From the NCBI RefSeq assembly GCF_001949145.1, contig NW_019091372.1:1286815-1350814 (forward strand): 64,000 bases of DNA, written 5' to 3'. Shown piece by piece: positions 1-11,900 of the stretch. The translations under genes were made by a program, and so were the position numbers. The stretch is from Acanthaster planci (lineage: Eukaryota; Echinodermata; Asteroidea; Valvatida; Acanthasteridae). The notes beneath the pieces were generated by a model. The model saw nothing but the letters and a program-made list of their open reading frames with translations. It had not been told where the DNA came from and did no database searches. Numbering within the stretch: the stretch's first letter is position 1; every line of letters starts with the position of its first letter.

Positions 1-3000
1 GCAGGTTGACTGGCTCCCCTTCTTCGTCGCGTGTGCAGCAGGACGGTGGAACCAGAATCAGGTTGTTCTCGAACCACTTGGAAATCTGGTACAGCTGGGC
101 GGCCTCGATATCAGTCCCTTCAAAGCCGCAGCAGTCAAACTGGGAGTTCAGATGAACAGAACTGAAAATAACTTGAGGGGTGCCACGCGATTGGCTACTG
201 CTTCCACTTTTGTGACCAGCAGAGCTTTACAGTGGAGACTGAAATAGACCTGTATGTTACACCTGGCTACAGTCAATAGAATTCATTCACGAGTCGGCCA
301 TATTGATTTGAGAGCAAACTTATCGTATCATTTTCGGAATCCGTGAGTAAATAATGAAAGCAATGAAATAAAGCCGGGAAGAAACAAACAACATGCAACA
401 TGGCGGCGTCCATGTACGTTACTCAAGAGTTAAGTTTTGGATGGGTTGAATTCTTTTCTATATAAACAGGTACATTCATTTCTGTGTTTGGGAAAATAAT
501 TATTGTTGATGTTGCAAAACTTCTCATTGTCCACATTGTCTATGGCTTTGGAAGCCACCTCTCCACTTTTTGTGGCTGTTCAAAAATCAAAATCTCACGA
601 GTTTTTCCGTGTGTTCCTGTAAAACCCTGACGAGGAGGTGGTGTGTGATCCTGTTCCGAGAACAGTGTTCTTAAGTCGTGTTCCCGCCGTTCGAGCGCGA
701 GAACAAGAAACCCGTGTCAAGAACAGACAGCATGAACTCGACCCATGAGGAGACCACACAGCGACATCTACAGTGCACGCACGCAGCCAATAAACATCAC
801 TTCAAATTGTTCAGTTTCCATGCCAATGCTCTGTCAAGTTATAGGCATCGGCGGTAACAAACTGGTTAACTGGGTCCTAGGATGGCCACTCACTTACCAT
901 CAGCTGCACGTAGTTAAAGGCATCGGTGGTCTCAAAGTGAGTCCCCTGTCCATACCTCTCGACGAGAGCCTCTCTCATCTCCATGTTGGCAAGCGTTATA
1001 ACCTGGAAAGGAAATAACTCCAGCATGTCAGTAACGTCTGGAATGAACACTTACGGGTCACTCAATCAATTTGCTGTCCACCGTTCTTCTGACATTCCAT
1101 TTAGAACAGATTCTTTGATTTCCAAGAGTGATTAAGTAATGCAAATACGCTGCCTAACAAACAATAATTACATGCAGTTTGAAGTGCGCATGTGCACCGA
1201 TATTCCTGAGAATGACATTCATGACCATGGAGGAAACACTTCCGACGTGATTGGCTCCTCTTTGCTGCGCTTTGTGCTTTGCGTTGGTGGGCATTTGCTC
1301 AACTAAATTCGCCTCCTTGCCCTAACCCTCCAGGGTGCTTTGGCAAGACACCCTGCCAGTCACATCAGTTTGCATCATTTGTCAAAGTGGCGTGCCTGCC
1401 CAATGTGACAAGATCCAACACCCGATGCTCTGTGCTGCGTCTGGCAGGGTTGGTGTTTAACATCTGGAGATCGATTTCACGAGGATCCGCACTGACCTGT
1501 GTGTAATATGCCAAGGATAAAACTCCGCCAGCAAACTCGGTAACAAATATCAGCATCATCAATGCAGCAAACTGGAAGATAAAAGGATTACGAACTAACA
1601 ATATCATAACAAAAAGGCTTTCCGTTGAAAGGAGAACTCAAATGATGTTTGTTGGTGTTATCGTGATCGTTAACGTGGTTATTGTTAAGATCGGGGCAGA
1701 CCTTCTACTCACAAGGCTTACATTAGGGGTTACATGTACACGTACAGTCCTTCGTTTGGAGCTGTCAAGAAAAGTAACTTACTTTTGAAAAGCCTACTCG
1801 GTTTAAAGAGCGTTATGGAATTGAAATCACAGCACAATTAATCTTTCTGGTAAGCAGTAATGTGGAGGAAAACATTGAAAGGAGGCCATTTCCAACAATG
1901 CGTCTAAAGACGCATTGTTGGAAAGTTACAATCAGCAGTTTGCTAAAAATGTTCATTTGGCGAAATACTGACATGACGCACTCACCCACACGGTTATTAT
2001 AACACCTCAGTTGAGTGCATAACACTGTGCAACCACAATCGATTGAATGAGGACATGTTCATTCCGCATCAGCAGGGAACCAGGTGCAGGAAGCATACAT
2101 GTATATTATACATGAGTTTCATTGGTAACTCACCGTGGCCATTTAATGATTTCTTTAAGCAGTGCTACAGACACGTTTGATGCACAACACCAGGCAGCTG
2201 GGACCAAAGTGCAAAAACGAAAATGAAATTCTTCAATCCAGATTTACCGCGAAGATGAGGCATTTGCTCTCGAGGCGCACCGCACAGCAGCCCAAGATGG
2301 AGACAAAGACGGCCGCTGATCCCGCAGCGATGAGGCAGAAGGAGGCATTGACGTACATCTCAGAGTTGGTCAACACCACAATGCGTTGGCTGGTGTTGTC
2401 CACAATGCCCCAGACCCCGACACCCATGGCTGCTATGCCACTGAACTGAAAAAGGAAAAAAAAACAAGGAAGGAGACACAAAAGTGCATCAAGTTGTTCC
2501 CGTTCCACTTGAGGGGTTCCGAGTTAGGGGGTTTGAACTCCGGGAAAAGCACTGCCGTTTTGGATGTTTTACAAGGTTGCACAGTTTATCTTTCATCGAC
2601 AAACTCGAGAGGCTGGTGGTTCAACAAAGCTGTTATCTTTAAGAGTCACATTTGAAAGCAACCTGCAATGGATACTCAGCCTCAATTTGGTTTCTCTCAT
2701 ATTACTACAAGTTACGACAACAGAAACAAGACCTACGTAAATACTTGTCTTCATTGGAAGGGAAAGAAGGCAGTCGTTTATCTTTTCTTAGAAAATGCTT
2801 TCATCAATGCATGCAGGACAGCACTGTTTTGAGTTTGTCACTCAAGGTACCCTACACGTACTCCTTGTCAGCAGAGCATAGGGACGGTACAAAAACCAGT
2901 CCTTCTAAAGCCCCTGCCAGCAATGTCTTAAAAAAATATTGGCCCCTACTACTGTCCAAACTCAGAAAGTGCAGCTGACATCCCCAAACCTGCATGAACT

Positions 3001-3482
3001 GTTTAGCCTGTCCCTGTTTTACTGACAGTCAATAGGAAGGAAACTCAACAAGCGTGAGAGAGAAAGAGAGAGAGATGCCAGATTTCCACTGTCTTTTCGT
3101 TGTTGACATTTCAACACCTTTCCCAGCTTATCAGTTTAAATCCCTTCACCAAAGAATTACTGGTAATCTGTAATCAAACACAAACACACTGGGGTTACCT
3201 GCCACTGCTTTTGAGCACTGAAGCTTGAAATTGTAGCTAAAATTCTAAGCTTTGCTGGGGTCTTTTTGAGATTAGAAGTTTGCAGAGTGGAAACGGGAAA
3301 TGCAAAATCTGATCTGAGCAGTTTCATCACAGTACAAACTCATATTTCCTGCAGGCTAGTAAAAAAAACGCTTACGATCGAGGCTTGCTTACCATGAAGA
3401 GCACATTGAAGGCATACAGCGTCCATTTATAGCATCGACCGATGCAGTTCAGCGTAGACACGGGAGACTCAAGGTTGACCAT
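1..3482 (-). CDS. tetraspanin A, 5' portion (3' end off the left edge)
   Basis: Four-pass membrane protein that organises cell-surface or endosomal microdomains. Coding exons, in transcript order: 3482-3393, 2445-2248, 1571-1497, 1002-898 and 139-1 (continues off the window). All junctions are GT-AG and every join is phase 0, giving 202 residues so far. The start is the ATG at 3480-3482. TM1 is about residues 20-44. A small loop with an N-glycosylation site (NAS, 63-65) follows, then TM2 about 66-85 ending in the family GCC motif (82-84), ESKCL at 89-93 and TM3 at 97-118. The large extracellular loop has the diagnostic CCG at 159-161 and PPSCC at 187-191. TM4 and the tail are outside the window. 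Family assignment is firm; the subfamily is not resolved. It lies downstream of, and in the same orientation as, tetraspanin B, but differs too much to be a recent duplicate. Confidence 0.93.
1889..1924. repeat. perfect 17-bp hairpin with 2-nt loop in tetraspanin A intron 2
   Basis: Bases 1889-1905 are the exact reverse complement of 1908-1924, separated only by AA. The core arm reads CCAACAATGCGTCT. It lies between exons 2 and 3 and no flanking repeat was recognised. Confidence 0.85.
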
Positions 3483-5964
3483 TATGGTAGGCCTTCTGAC
3501 CGTCTTTAGACCCTGACCCAAGTACCGTACACTGTATCTCTACACTCCTCTTTCAAACCCAGGGCAGAATTCCACCTCTTTCCGGTTCACAGATTTGATC
3601 AAATACCTCCGGGGGGGGGACAGAGTTCATCAAATCACTCAGATTGCGTGGTTCACAAGCATGCTAGTAATTAATCAAAATAAACGAAGAACCTTTTAGT
3701 TAATTTTTAAAACAAACAAAACAAACAGCATTTGTCAATAGGCTGTGCACTTTGGAATTTTTTCTAAATGTTGCCTCACGAGTTTACAGTGCAAACAAAT
3801 AAATTTCATTCATCAACATTTTGTTGGAATAAATATCATCAACTATTTAACACTCTGATATTTGGGGGCAACATTTTTAAGCAAAAGGAGCAGATCATAC
3901 TTGAATGACCTTAGTAAAATAACTTAAATAAGTCTAGATTCATAAGAGACTGAAGAAATTGAAGTTGTACAAGCTCGCAAACAGGGATGTAGATTGCAAA
4001 TGCTACGACGTAATTATGAACAACCTTTGAAGAAATTGTACCATGGGTCTAGAAAGAAATTTAAATTGATGATGGGATTATTACTGGAAATACCCTCTCG
4101 AAATTTTAGAGTGTAGGCCTACTTTTGTCTGGGCAGACAGAGGCCATTCGTTCATAGAAAAATAAGCATAACTTCCGTGGTGTATACACGTACATGTACA
4201 TGTGCATATAAATGTACTGTATACATATGTACATGTACATACATGTATGTACAAACTGCTAAGTAGTTTCCATTACCCACAACAAAATGGGCAAGTCATA
4301 CCTACATTATGCAGTACATGTAGCTCTGTACTTTACATGGCCACGAGCAAACAGGAAAACAATATTGCCACAGGGAAGTACTAGGAAAGTAACTCCTTCC
4401 CCGAGTCTGATGGTCCGGTTCTTTGAAGAATCACCACCAAGCTGTTTTTCGTACGTGAGCTCACTTCCACTATGTCATCGTGTCTGTTGCACCACGTAAA
4501 GATAGGCCAGTACACGCATACATGTACGTACATGTACACAGCAGCACAGTACAGTAGGCAACCGTCGCAGGAAATAATATTGTGACTAATAGGTCATAAT
4601 GCAGTACACAATTGCCAAGCAAAGCAACTCAACAAGGCCAGAGGAAAAGGCGATCGGCATTCAGTCAGAATATTTCCTGTAATTTAGAACGTATGGGGAT
4701 CATCCATCATGTCCATATACATGTATCAGGCTTAATCCATTCATCCGTATGGGCAGATGGTATGATCCAAGAAAGTATCAACTGCTCTTTGGGTAGAGAC
4801 CCTTGGGTCCATTGGTCGGCAAGTTTTGGGCATGTACAGGTGCATATCAGTATAGCTCTTATACAGTTAATGGAAGACCAAGCTCGGCATCAAGTCCATC
4901 CTGAGACCACCAGGCACCATCCAGTCACAAATCAAGATCACAAGCTCATCAAATAAAAGCATTACTTTGTCACTGTTGACCCAGCGATCCGCAACTGGTC
5001 TCAAAAGAAGGACTTCTGACCGACGGTAAATTGCGTTGAAGGCTCATGACATGGGGAGATTTGCCACAGAGCTGATTAAAAATGTTCAATCAGAAAACAA
5101 AAGTTTGCCCGTTCCTGACATTTTATTGGGCCAATATCACTGACTTTGTTGATGATTTGTTGATGTTGTTAATTTTCAGGTAATCTCTATATTAATTTTC
5201 AGGGATTGTGTGTTTGGGGACCCCGTCCTATCATAAAAGGGAGACCTACATGTACCAGTACATTTTAACTTTTGGATTCACCTTAGTAGATGACTATGAC
5301 ATCACGGTCAATGACAGAAGGGTTGATGTTATCAATGATTGAATGGTTTGATGGAATTTATGATGAGAAACTGTGAGTGTTTTAACGCATGACACATGGT
5401 GGATTCAAATTTGCATGGCTGGTTTATCAGTAAGAAAGTCACATGTTCTCAGAATTTACACTAAAAATTTCCACAAAATAGGGTCGGCGCAATAAGGAGA
5501 GCGTTGCCTTTGTTTTTGGGGGTTTTTTTAAGGGGCTGACCAGCTTTGCAAAATTAAAATGTGGGTCCAGAAATGCATGTACACAATCCCAATATTTCAT
5601 TACTTTCAATAATTCCAGTGCTTTATGGCATTTCCTACTTTCCAGCATTTTTATTTTCTGGCAGTTTTCTAGTCTCTTGCTGTAACATTGGCTTTCCCTG
5701 AGTTACTGGCGATATTTTTTGGGTATTCCCAATAAAAAAACACGTTCAAAATACTTCAGCCATTTTTAATACTTCACCAACGTGACAAAAAACTTGCATG
5801 ACGCTAGACTGTGCATACATCACTCGATTGTGCAATGATGATGTAATTTTTGAGCTGTTTTATGAATGTAGATCACGATTATTTGCAGATGACATTGATC
5901 GCTTTATCGGCCAAAAACTTCAATACAAATTGCTCTGATTGATCAACTTTGTGACGATCGTCAA
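3483..5964. other. intergenic/upstream region of tetraspanin A, no gene seen
   Basis: No coding exon is supported. The stretch is AT-rich and has a cluster of TACATGTA-type palindromes around 4185-4560. The tetraspanin A promoter and any non-coding first exon could lie here or further up; no distinctive promoter sequence was recognised. Confidence 0.5.
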
Positions 5965-6356
5965 CCTAGTCAACCGTTGTCAGGTTGTTAGGTCAAAGGG
6001 GAGACAAGGTGACCAGAGAAAGAGCAAAAAATTACAGTGAAAATGGTCATTTACTAGAGACATACTGTTTTTCTGACAATTTTCTTATAACTGGTTCTCT
6101 CTGCACTGTGCTTTTAAAAATGGTTTAAGGCAACCAATGACACGGCCAACCTCGGCAGGCTGGTCGCGAATAATTATCTAGACTAGTCAGCTAGTCCAAC
6201 CATCATCGACTACCGGTACGTGTAATGAACATTCGATCAGAGATAGTCAAACTACATGTATGGTTAACTATGCCCTTCCTGCAGCCACCGTTTCTCCCCT
6301 TCGGCATTCGGCCTAACATAATTAATAGGGTTACAACCTGACAACGGTTGACTAGG
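5965..6356. repeat. inverted-repeat element, 24-bp exact arms
   Basis: Bases 5965-5988 are an exact reverse complement of 6333-6356 (core arm GTCAACCGTTGTCAGG). Weaker similarity continues outward (GTGACGAT on the left, ATCGTCAC on the right). The arrangement resembles a small non-autonomous DNA transposon of about 0.4 kb with no coding capacity. No target-site duplication was identified, so the class is open. Confidence 0.6.
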
Positions 6357-6423
6357 GTTGTTCCCACTTCATCGTCACTGCACATGCATGCCCTAAGTAC
6401 ACTACACATGCATGTCATGAATT

Positions 6424-7041
6424 AGCCCCACTAGTGTGGCACGGACGATCACTCCCCATCCATCCTTAGCCACACATCCGCATGCGCAATTTCGTGTCGG
6501 CGTACTGAACATTTTCGGCGCACCCACTGATCATTGTGGGCGCAATTGCTTTTGCACACGAACATGATTCTTGACTTTTCCACTTTCTAAAAACTATTTA
6601 TTGAATAATTTCACTCACGTTATTCATGTATTTTCCAGTCTTTTTGCTTTTATCCATTCAATCTAACGAGCTCACTTTCACAGTCACCATCTTTAAAATA
6701 AGGTTGTTGAACATTACGTCACTTGACCCCTCATCGTCTCGATGGTGACTGTGAAAGTGAGCTCGTTAGATTGAATGGATAAAAGCAAAAAGACTGGAAA
6801 ATGCCTCAATAACGTGAGTGAAATCATTCAATGAATGGTTTTTAGAAAGCGGAAAGGTCAAGAATCATATTCGTGTGCAAAAGAAATTGCGCCCACGATA
6901 AGTGGGTGCGCCGAAATGTTCAGTACGCCGACACGAAATTGCGCATGCGGATGTGTGGCTAAGGATGGATCGGGAGTGAGAGTCCGTGCCACACTAGTGG
7001 GGCTAAGATCGGGAGAGTCTGTGCCACACTAGTGGGGCTAG
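6424..7041. mobile_element. foldback element with ~265-nt inverted arms
   Basis: Left arm 6424-6691 is a near-perfect reverse complement of right arm 6741-7004 (a few percent mismatch plus small indels), around a 49-nt centre. The outer ends carry AGCCCCACTAGTGTGGCACG and its complement. The right end is followed by a second copy of the terminal ~35 nt (about 7006-7040). There is no transposase reading frame. This is most simply a foldback or long-TIR non-autonomous DNA transposon. A transcript through it would form a long hairpin. Confidence 0.85.
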
Positions 7042-8767
7042 TCATAAATCAACCACTACTTTAACTAGTGGTCCTTGATCGAACTTGCCTCAAGTTGAAC
7101 AAGCGACATTTTTTGCAGAGACTACACATGAGCTAGGGACGATGGTCCCCGATCTTTCAGGTCCATTCAAAATGTTCAACAAGATTATCAAGAGACTAGA
7201 CACGGCGCGCGGTCATGGCGGTAGGCATGGATTGGTTGGACCTATCACTCATGTCACTAGTTTTGTCCCACATATCCGCCCAACTCTCTAACTTTATCGA
7301 CACAATAATAATTTAACATTAACAGAATAACACCTCATTATGAATTAAACTCACCCAGACAGATTAAGTCTTACATCTAGACAAATAAACGGTGGCTTCT
7401 TGGTGAAATCAGTCGTTGCAACTGCGTCTGCTGTATCTGTGGGAACACTCTCACTTTAGAGAAAGTCTTGTAACTGGCAACACTCCGTATCACACCGTGT
7501 CACAGTTGGTTGGTAACCAGACCTTTTTCCTCACCTTTGACCTTATCATACATTCATACTCGCCCCGCCCAATAATTGATTAATTGCTCCTTCCTATAAT
7601 CATGAATAACTTAATGTAAATTTGCTTGTAGCGCCTATATGTCTAAATTTAAATAATTTATTCCCTGATCAGCTATTCACACTAGAGATGGAGCCAAAAA
7701 TCCTCAGTTCAGTCACACAAAAGCTCTGAAAAAGAAAGTTGAAACGGCATTTGCAGGTCTGTAGAAAATGGATACAACTTGAATATTCGTATTTCAATAT
7801 TCTCATGGTAAAGCCTGAGAGCCCCTTCATCGGCTGGCTACATTTTGTCGAACCACCAGCAAAATCTATTACTGTCCTTTATCTTGTTTGGTGTCATACC
7901 TTTGGTCTCACTTTTCCTTACAGGGTTGTTTTACCCAAATTTCATTTGAAAATAAATTTGTGAATGTTCCATTTATGTAAAGGGATAATTTTCATTGTTC
8001 GAGCTAGCCAAGCTGTCAGAATGCAGTCGACTCCTACACAGTAAGGTTTTACAGGATTGAAGGGCTATACGAGGGTTTCAAAATGCTTTAAGTAACTAGG
8101 TCAAAGGTGAAACCAACTACCTTTATTCATGGCGGGGCAAATAAAAAAATAATGCCCTCATCTGCATAATTATTTTCAATGAAATAAATTATGAGACAAT
8201 TCTCCACCCATCTTTATAAACACAGCTGAAGGCAAATCCAAAACATTTGGGGGGAGGGTGGATCTTAGGGTAGACGAAAAAGTTGACATTTTTTATGTAA
8301 TCTTACTCTTTCTGAAATGCGAGGATAAATTTCTGGGAGGAAATTACACTTCAATACACAATGTGCTAATACCATGCCCTCTCAATTTAAAAACAAAAAC
8401 CTTTTTGGGGGGTGGTCCCGTTTGCCCCTCCCACCCCCACCCATCAGAGGAAAGACAAACCCAAGTCCACGCCAAGTTTTTTCTAGCAGTCAATCAAATT
8501 TTCGACGAGATTTCACAGTTTCCTACATTTTTACACGTTTATTTGATTCACCTTTCTTTACTGAATACACCAAACATAGAGTATTACTATTTAAGCGTAA
8601 TGACAGAAGTTACTGGAAACTGGTCAGCACATGTACACAATGTTACAATCGTAAAGCATTTCCGTCCATATTTATAGTACCAGGGTTTTTTGTACGTTTA
8701 TTAGTCAATGAAAAGTGGATCCATTAAATTAAGTCACAGACTTGTACTTTATTTTACTACCCAACTT
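7042..8767. other. AT-rich intergenic DNA, no gene seen
   Basis: Short open frames here have no recognisable protein features, and no splice-linked coding segments were found. A donor-like sequence on the minus strand near 7354 (TCTGGGTGAGTTT) could mark a non-coding exon upstream of tetraspanin A, but nothing else supports it. Confidence 0.4.
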
Positions 8768-8935
8768 AACAGCTAGGGAAAAACATTCTTGAAACAACAG
8801 CTAGGAAAAAACATTCTTGAAATAACAGCTAGGAAAAAACATTCTTGAAATAACAGCTAGGAAAAAACATTCTTGAAATAACAGCTAGGAAAAAACATTC
8901 TTGAAATAACAGCTAGGAAAAAACATTCTTGAAAC
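8768..8935. repeat. 28-nt tandem repeat, six copies
   Basis: Six contiguous, nearly identical 28-nt units (AACAGCTAGG then an A-run then CATTCTTGAAAT) span exactly 168 bases. Differences are confined to one or two positions per copy, so the array is young. There are no spacers. Confidence 0.95.
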
Positions 8936-11900
8936 TGTTTACCATCCATTGTTTCCAAATTAATTCAGTGGGCACTTATTTCTGAATAGTGTAAGACTCA
9001 AGTGCCATTATCTAAATTCTTTTCAAAACCTACTTCCACTGTTTTTTCTTTAAAGGCCAGAGGACAATTTCAGAACAGTACTTTGAAACTAGACACTTAA
9101 AAATTTTGAAATTCCAGCTCAGAATTCATGCACCTGAAAAAAAATTGTCATGAAATGTGACACAGGCTGATTTTCATGAACACTTCAACTTCCACAAAGT
9201 CACAGGGCCTACTTTGTATCATTCTGATGAATTTGGATATGGGAATGCTAGGCCAACTAGGAGCCTTCTTAAAATTTTGTGGCTTCTTGTTCCAAGGCAA
9301 CCAAAAAAGGCCAACAGAATGTTCGCTTTCTGAGGGGGTAAAACTTAAAAGAGGGCCACTTTAAATGCAAGTTACATCGAACCTTGCAACTTTACTGTCA
9401 CCTCCCTATGCGCTGCAATACTGTATTTCAACCCGTAACAGCTCTCATTCCTCCGACCAGGTGAAAGATTAAAGACTGTTACAGTAACGAAAAGAAACCT
9501 ACTGGGTCATCAACCTTAAAGCCAAAAAAATATACTTCAGCTACTGTAAAAATAAAACAGCAAACATTTTACAGGGAATTAAAATGAATAAACAAAATAT
9601 AAAATAACACTTTTTACAGTATATAAAAAGCATCACCGAGAGCAACACAGGACCCTGTATTATGTTGACAAAGACAAAAACTGTGAACAATCTCGACTTT
9701 CGGTTATTTCATGCAACATTTCTGGGTATATTTCAAAGAGGAAAGAAACTTCAGTTTGCTTCTTGATGAGTCTCCATTTTACTTCTTTCATGTAGTACAT
9801 GTTGGTACACAACTGCTTTTCCAACCAAACTGACCAATCAAAGTGTAATGTCTTTCCCATGATACATCTCTTCTGATTGGTCAGTGTTGCTGAGCATCAC
9901 TCCTTATTACCACGCCTATAAAAGGATTACAAAAAGTTCATATCCCTTAAGAAGAAGCCTACTGTGAATACAGACAGGGTGAAGTTCAGATGGAATGAAA
10001 AGACATGATCCGTGATAGTACAGATATTGGATTAGTAAGGTCCTCACTAGCACGTAACTGAGGGCCTTCGATACATGAAACACAAGGTTGTCAGTAGGCG
10101 TTACTAAAGACCCATTTCTTAGTTATAGTACAAAGCACCATTAACACCACAACACCAGGGACCTCGTATAAGGAATAAAGAGTTCTCTGTCTAAAGTACC
10201 TTCACACAAAAATTGACTGGGTAGTACTGGGCCCACGAATGATCAACGTACACGTATGTTATGCATGCCACTTGAGGTAAAGCAGTCTTTGATCTGTTTG
10301 AACTCTGCCATGTTAAGCCATGTTTGATTTACAATGCACCTGGCTGCAGCCAGCAAAAACATGCATGTCTATGGCCAATAGCCATAGCCACAAGCCCTTG
10401 GCTTCCATAGGCATTTCAAGCATTTGCCATGTAACAACACTACAGCCACCTGACTCAAGAACTGTGGTGCATAGCTAAACTTGAAGGGTGCCTGTCTATC
10501 ACGGCAGCCATGTCTGAAGAACTGCGACCATGTGCAAACTGAAGGCAAGGTGGATTCAGTCTTAAAAGAGTACACATCAACATAATGTTAACATAAGGAC
10601 ATAGACCTCTATCACTGGGCAGCCATCTTGCTTTTCTACCATTCAAACCAACGCAACCAAGATGAGGCTGGAAGGGAAAATAGTCTGTTCCCTTTTCATC
10701 AATATGTAAAGTTGTATCACTACTGCCAATAGGTCTATAGGGGACAAGACAAACATGGCAGCCTCATGATATAGGTGTATACTCGCATGCAGAGTGTGCA
10801 TACAATGATATTATCTCCTGGGCTTGGTCCCTGACCATCAGTGGGTTAGCCAATAAGATTCTTTTGCTTTATACAGCACGTGGGCATAAGCAGTTCCAAA
10901 CTGGACGCATTTCCAGGTTTTCTGTAGCACCCGTCAGGGCGACCTGAAGCGAACGGTATCTCAAGATGTGATCCAGTACCAGACTTGACGTGGATTGTAA
11001 GCTCCAAAGTACAAACCGATGCCTCATATTGAAATACTCCCATCAACCCCAAATCGTCTCTTAAACAAAGAAGCTACTGAACACCACCGTTAAGTAGGAC
11101 ATTTTTTTTGGTTCTTTGTTTTTCTTTCCCCCAGGATACAGCCTCCACATGTAAAAAGTACAAAATAGAGTTTTAAATAGTTTCCTCTTGCCGTTGGATT
11201 CATTCTGCAAAACGGAGGACACCACCACACACAACACACACACACACGATACAATCGTTCTAGTATATACATACAAAATCCTTTTTAAGAATTCATGCAA
11301 TTATTTCTAAACGCCGTTAAAAAAAATTCAAGACTAGCAACTACTATTTGGGTAATGTGTGATTAAATACAAAATCTCTAATATGGGTACAAGAGAAGAG
11401 TACGTACTAAGTACTATCATTTTCAGACATTTGCGCATCTTTTTTTTAAATTCAATTTAAATTTGCCTTCAATTTAATTACATAAAGCATTCACTCTGTT
11501 CAAATTTGCATGCTAGAAACAGATAAATGTCAACGAAGTTGCAAAACTCAAAGAATTAGAAAAATAATGCACGAAAACCCTCTGTTCACTGATTCTCTTT
11601 GATTGTTTAACAACCGTTATCCCCCTCTCTGGGAAATGGATCGTCCCAGTACATGAAAGGGGAGACTAGACTCTTCCACATCAACACTTGAAGAGGGATG
11701 ACCAACTTCTCCCATCCTCTAAACGGCATGTTGCTAAAATGTGGTGACACTTAAAAAGAAAATCATAAGCTTCAAGATTTACTGAAAGAAAGAAAAAATG
11801 CCTCTTAAAAACACAATTATTCCAATCACTCAACCAATGAATATTCAAAGCCTCAAAAGCTAATCAATATGTATGCTTCAAAACATTATGCAGATTCAAA

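Noticed and set aside
8768-8935. 28-nt direct repeats that could be mistaken for a CRISPR array
   Set aside because: Units are contiguous with no spacers, and the window is clearly eukaryotic.
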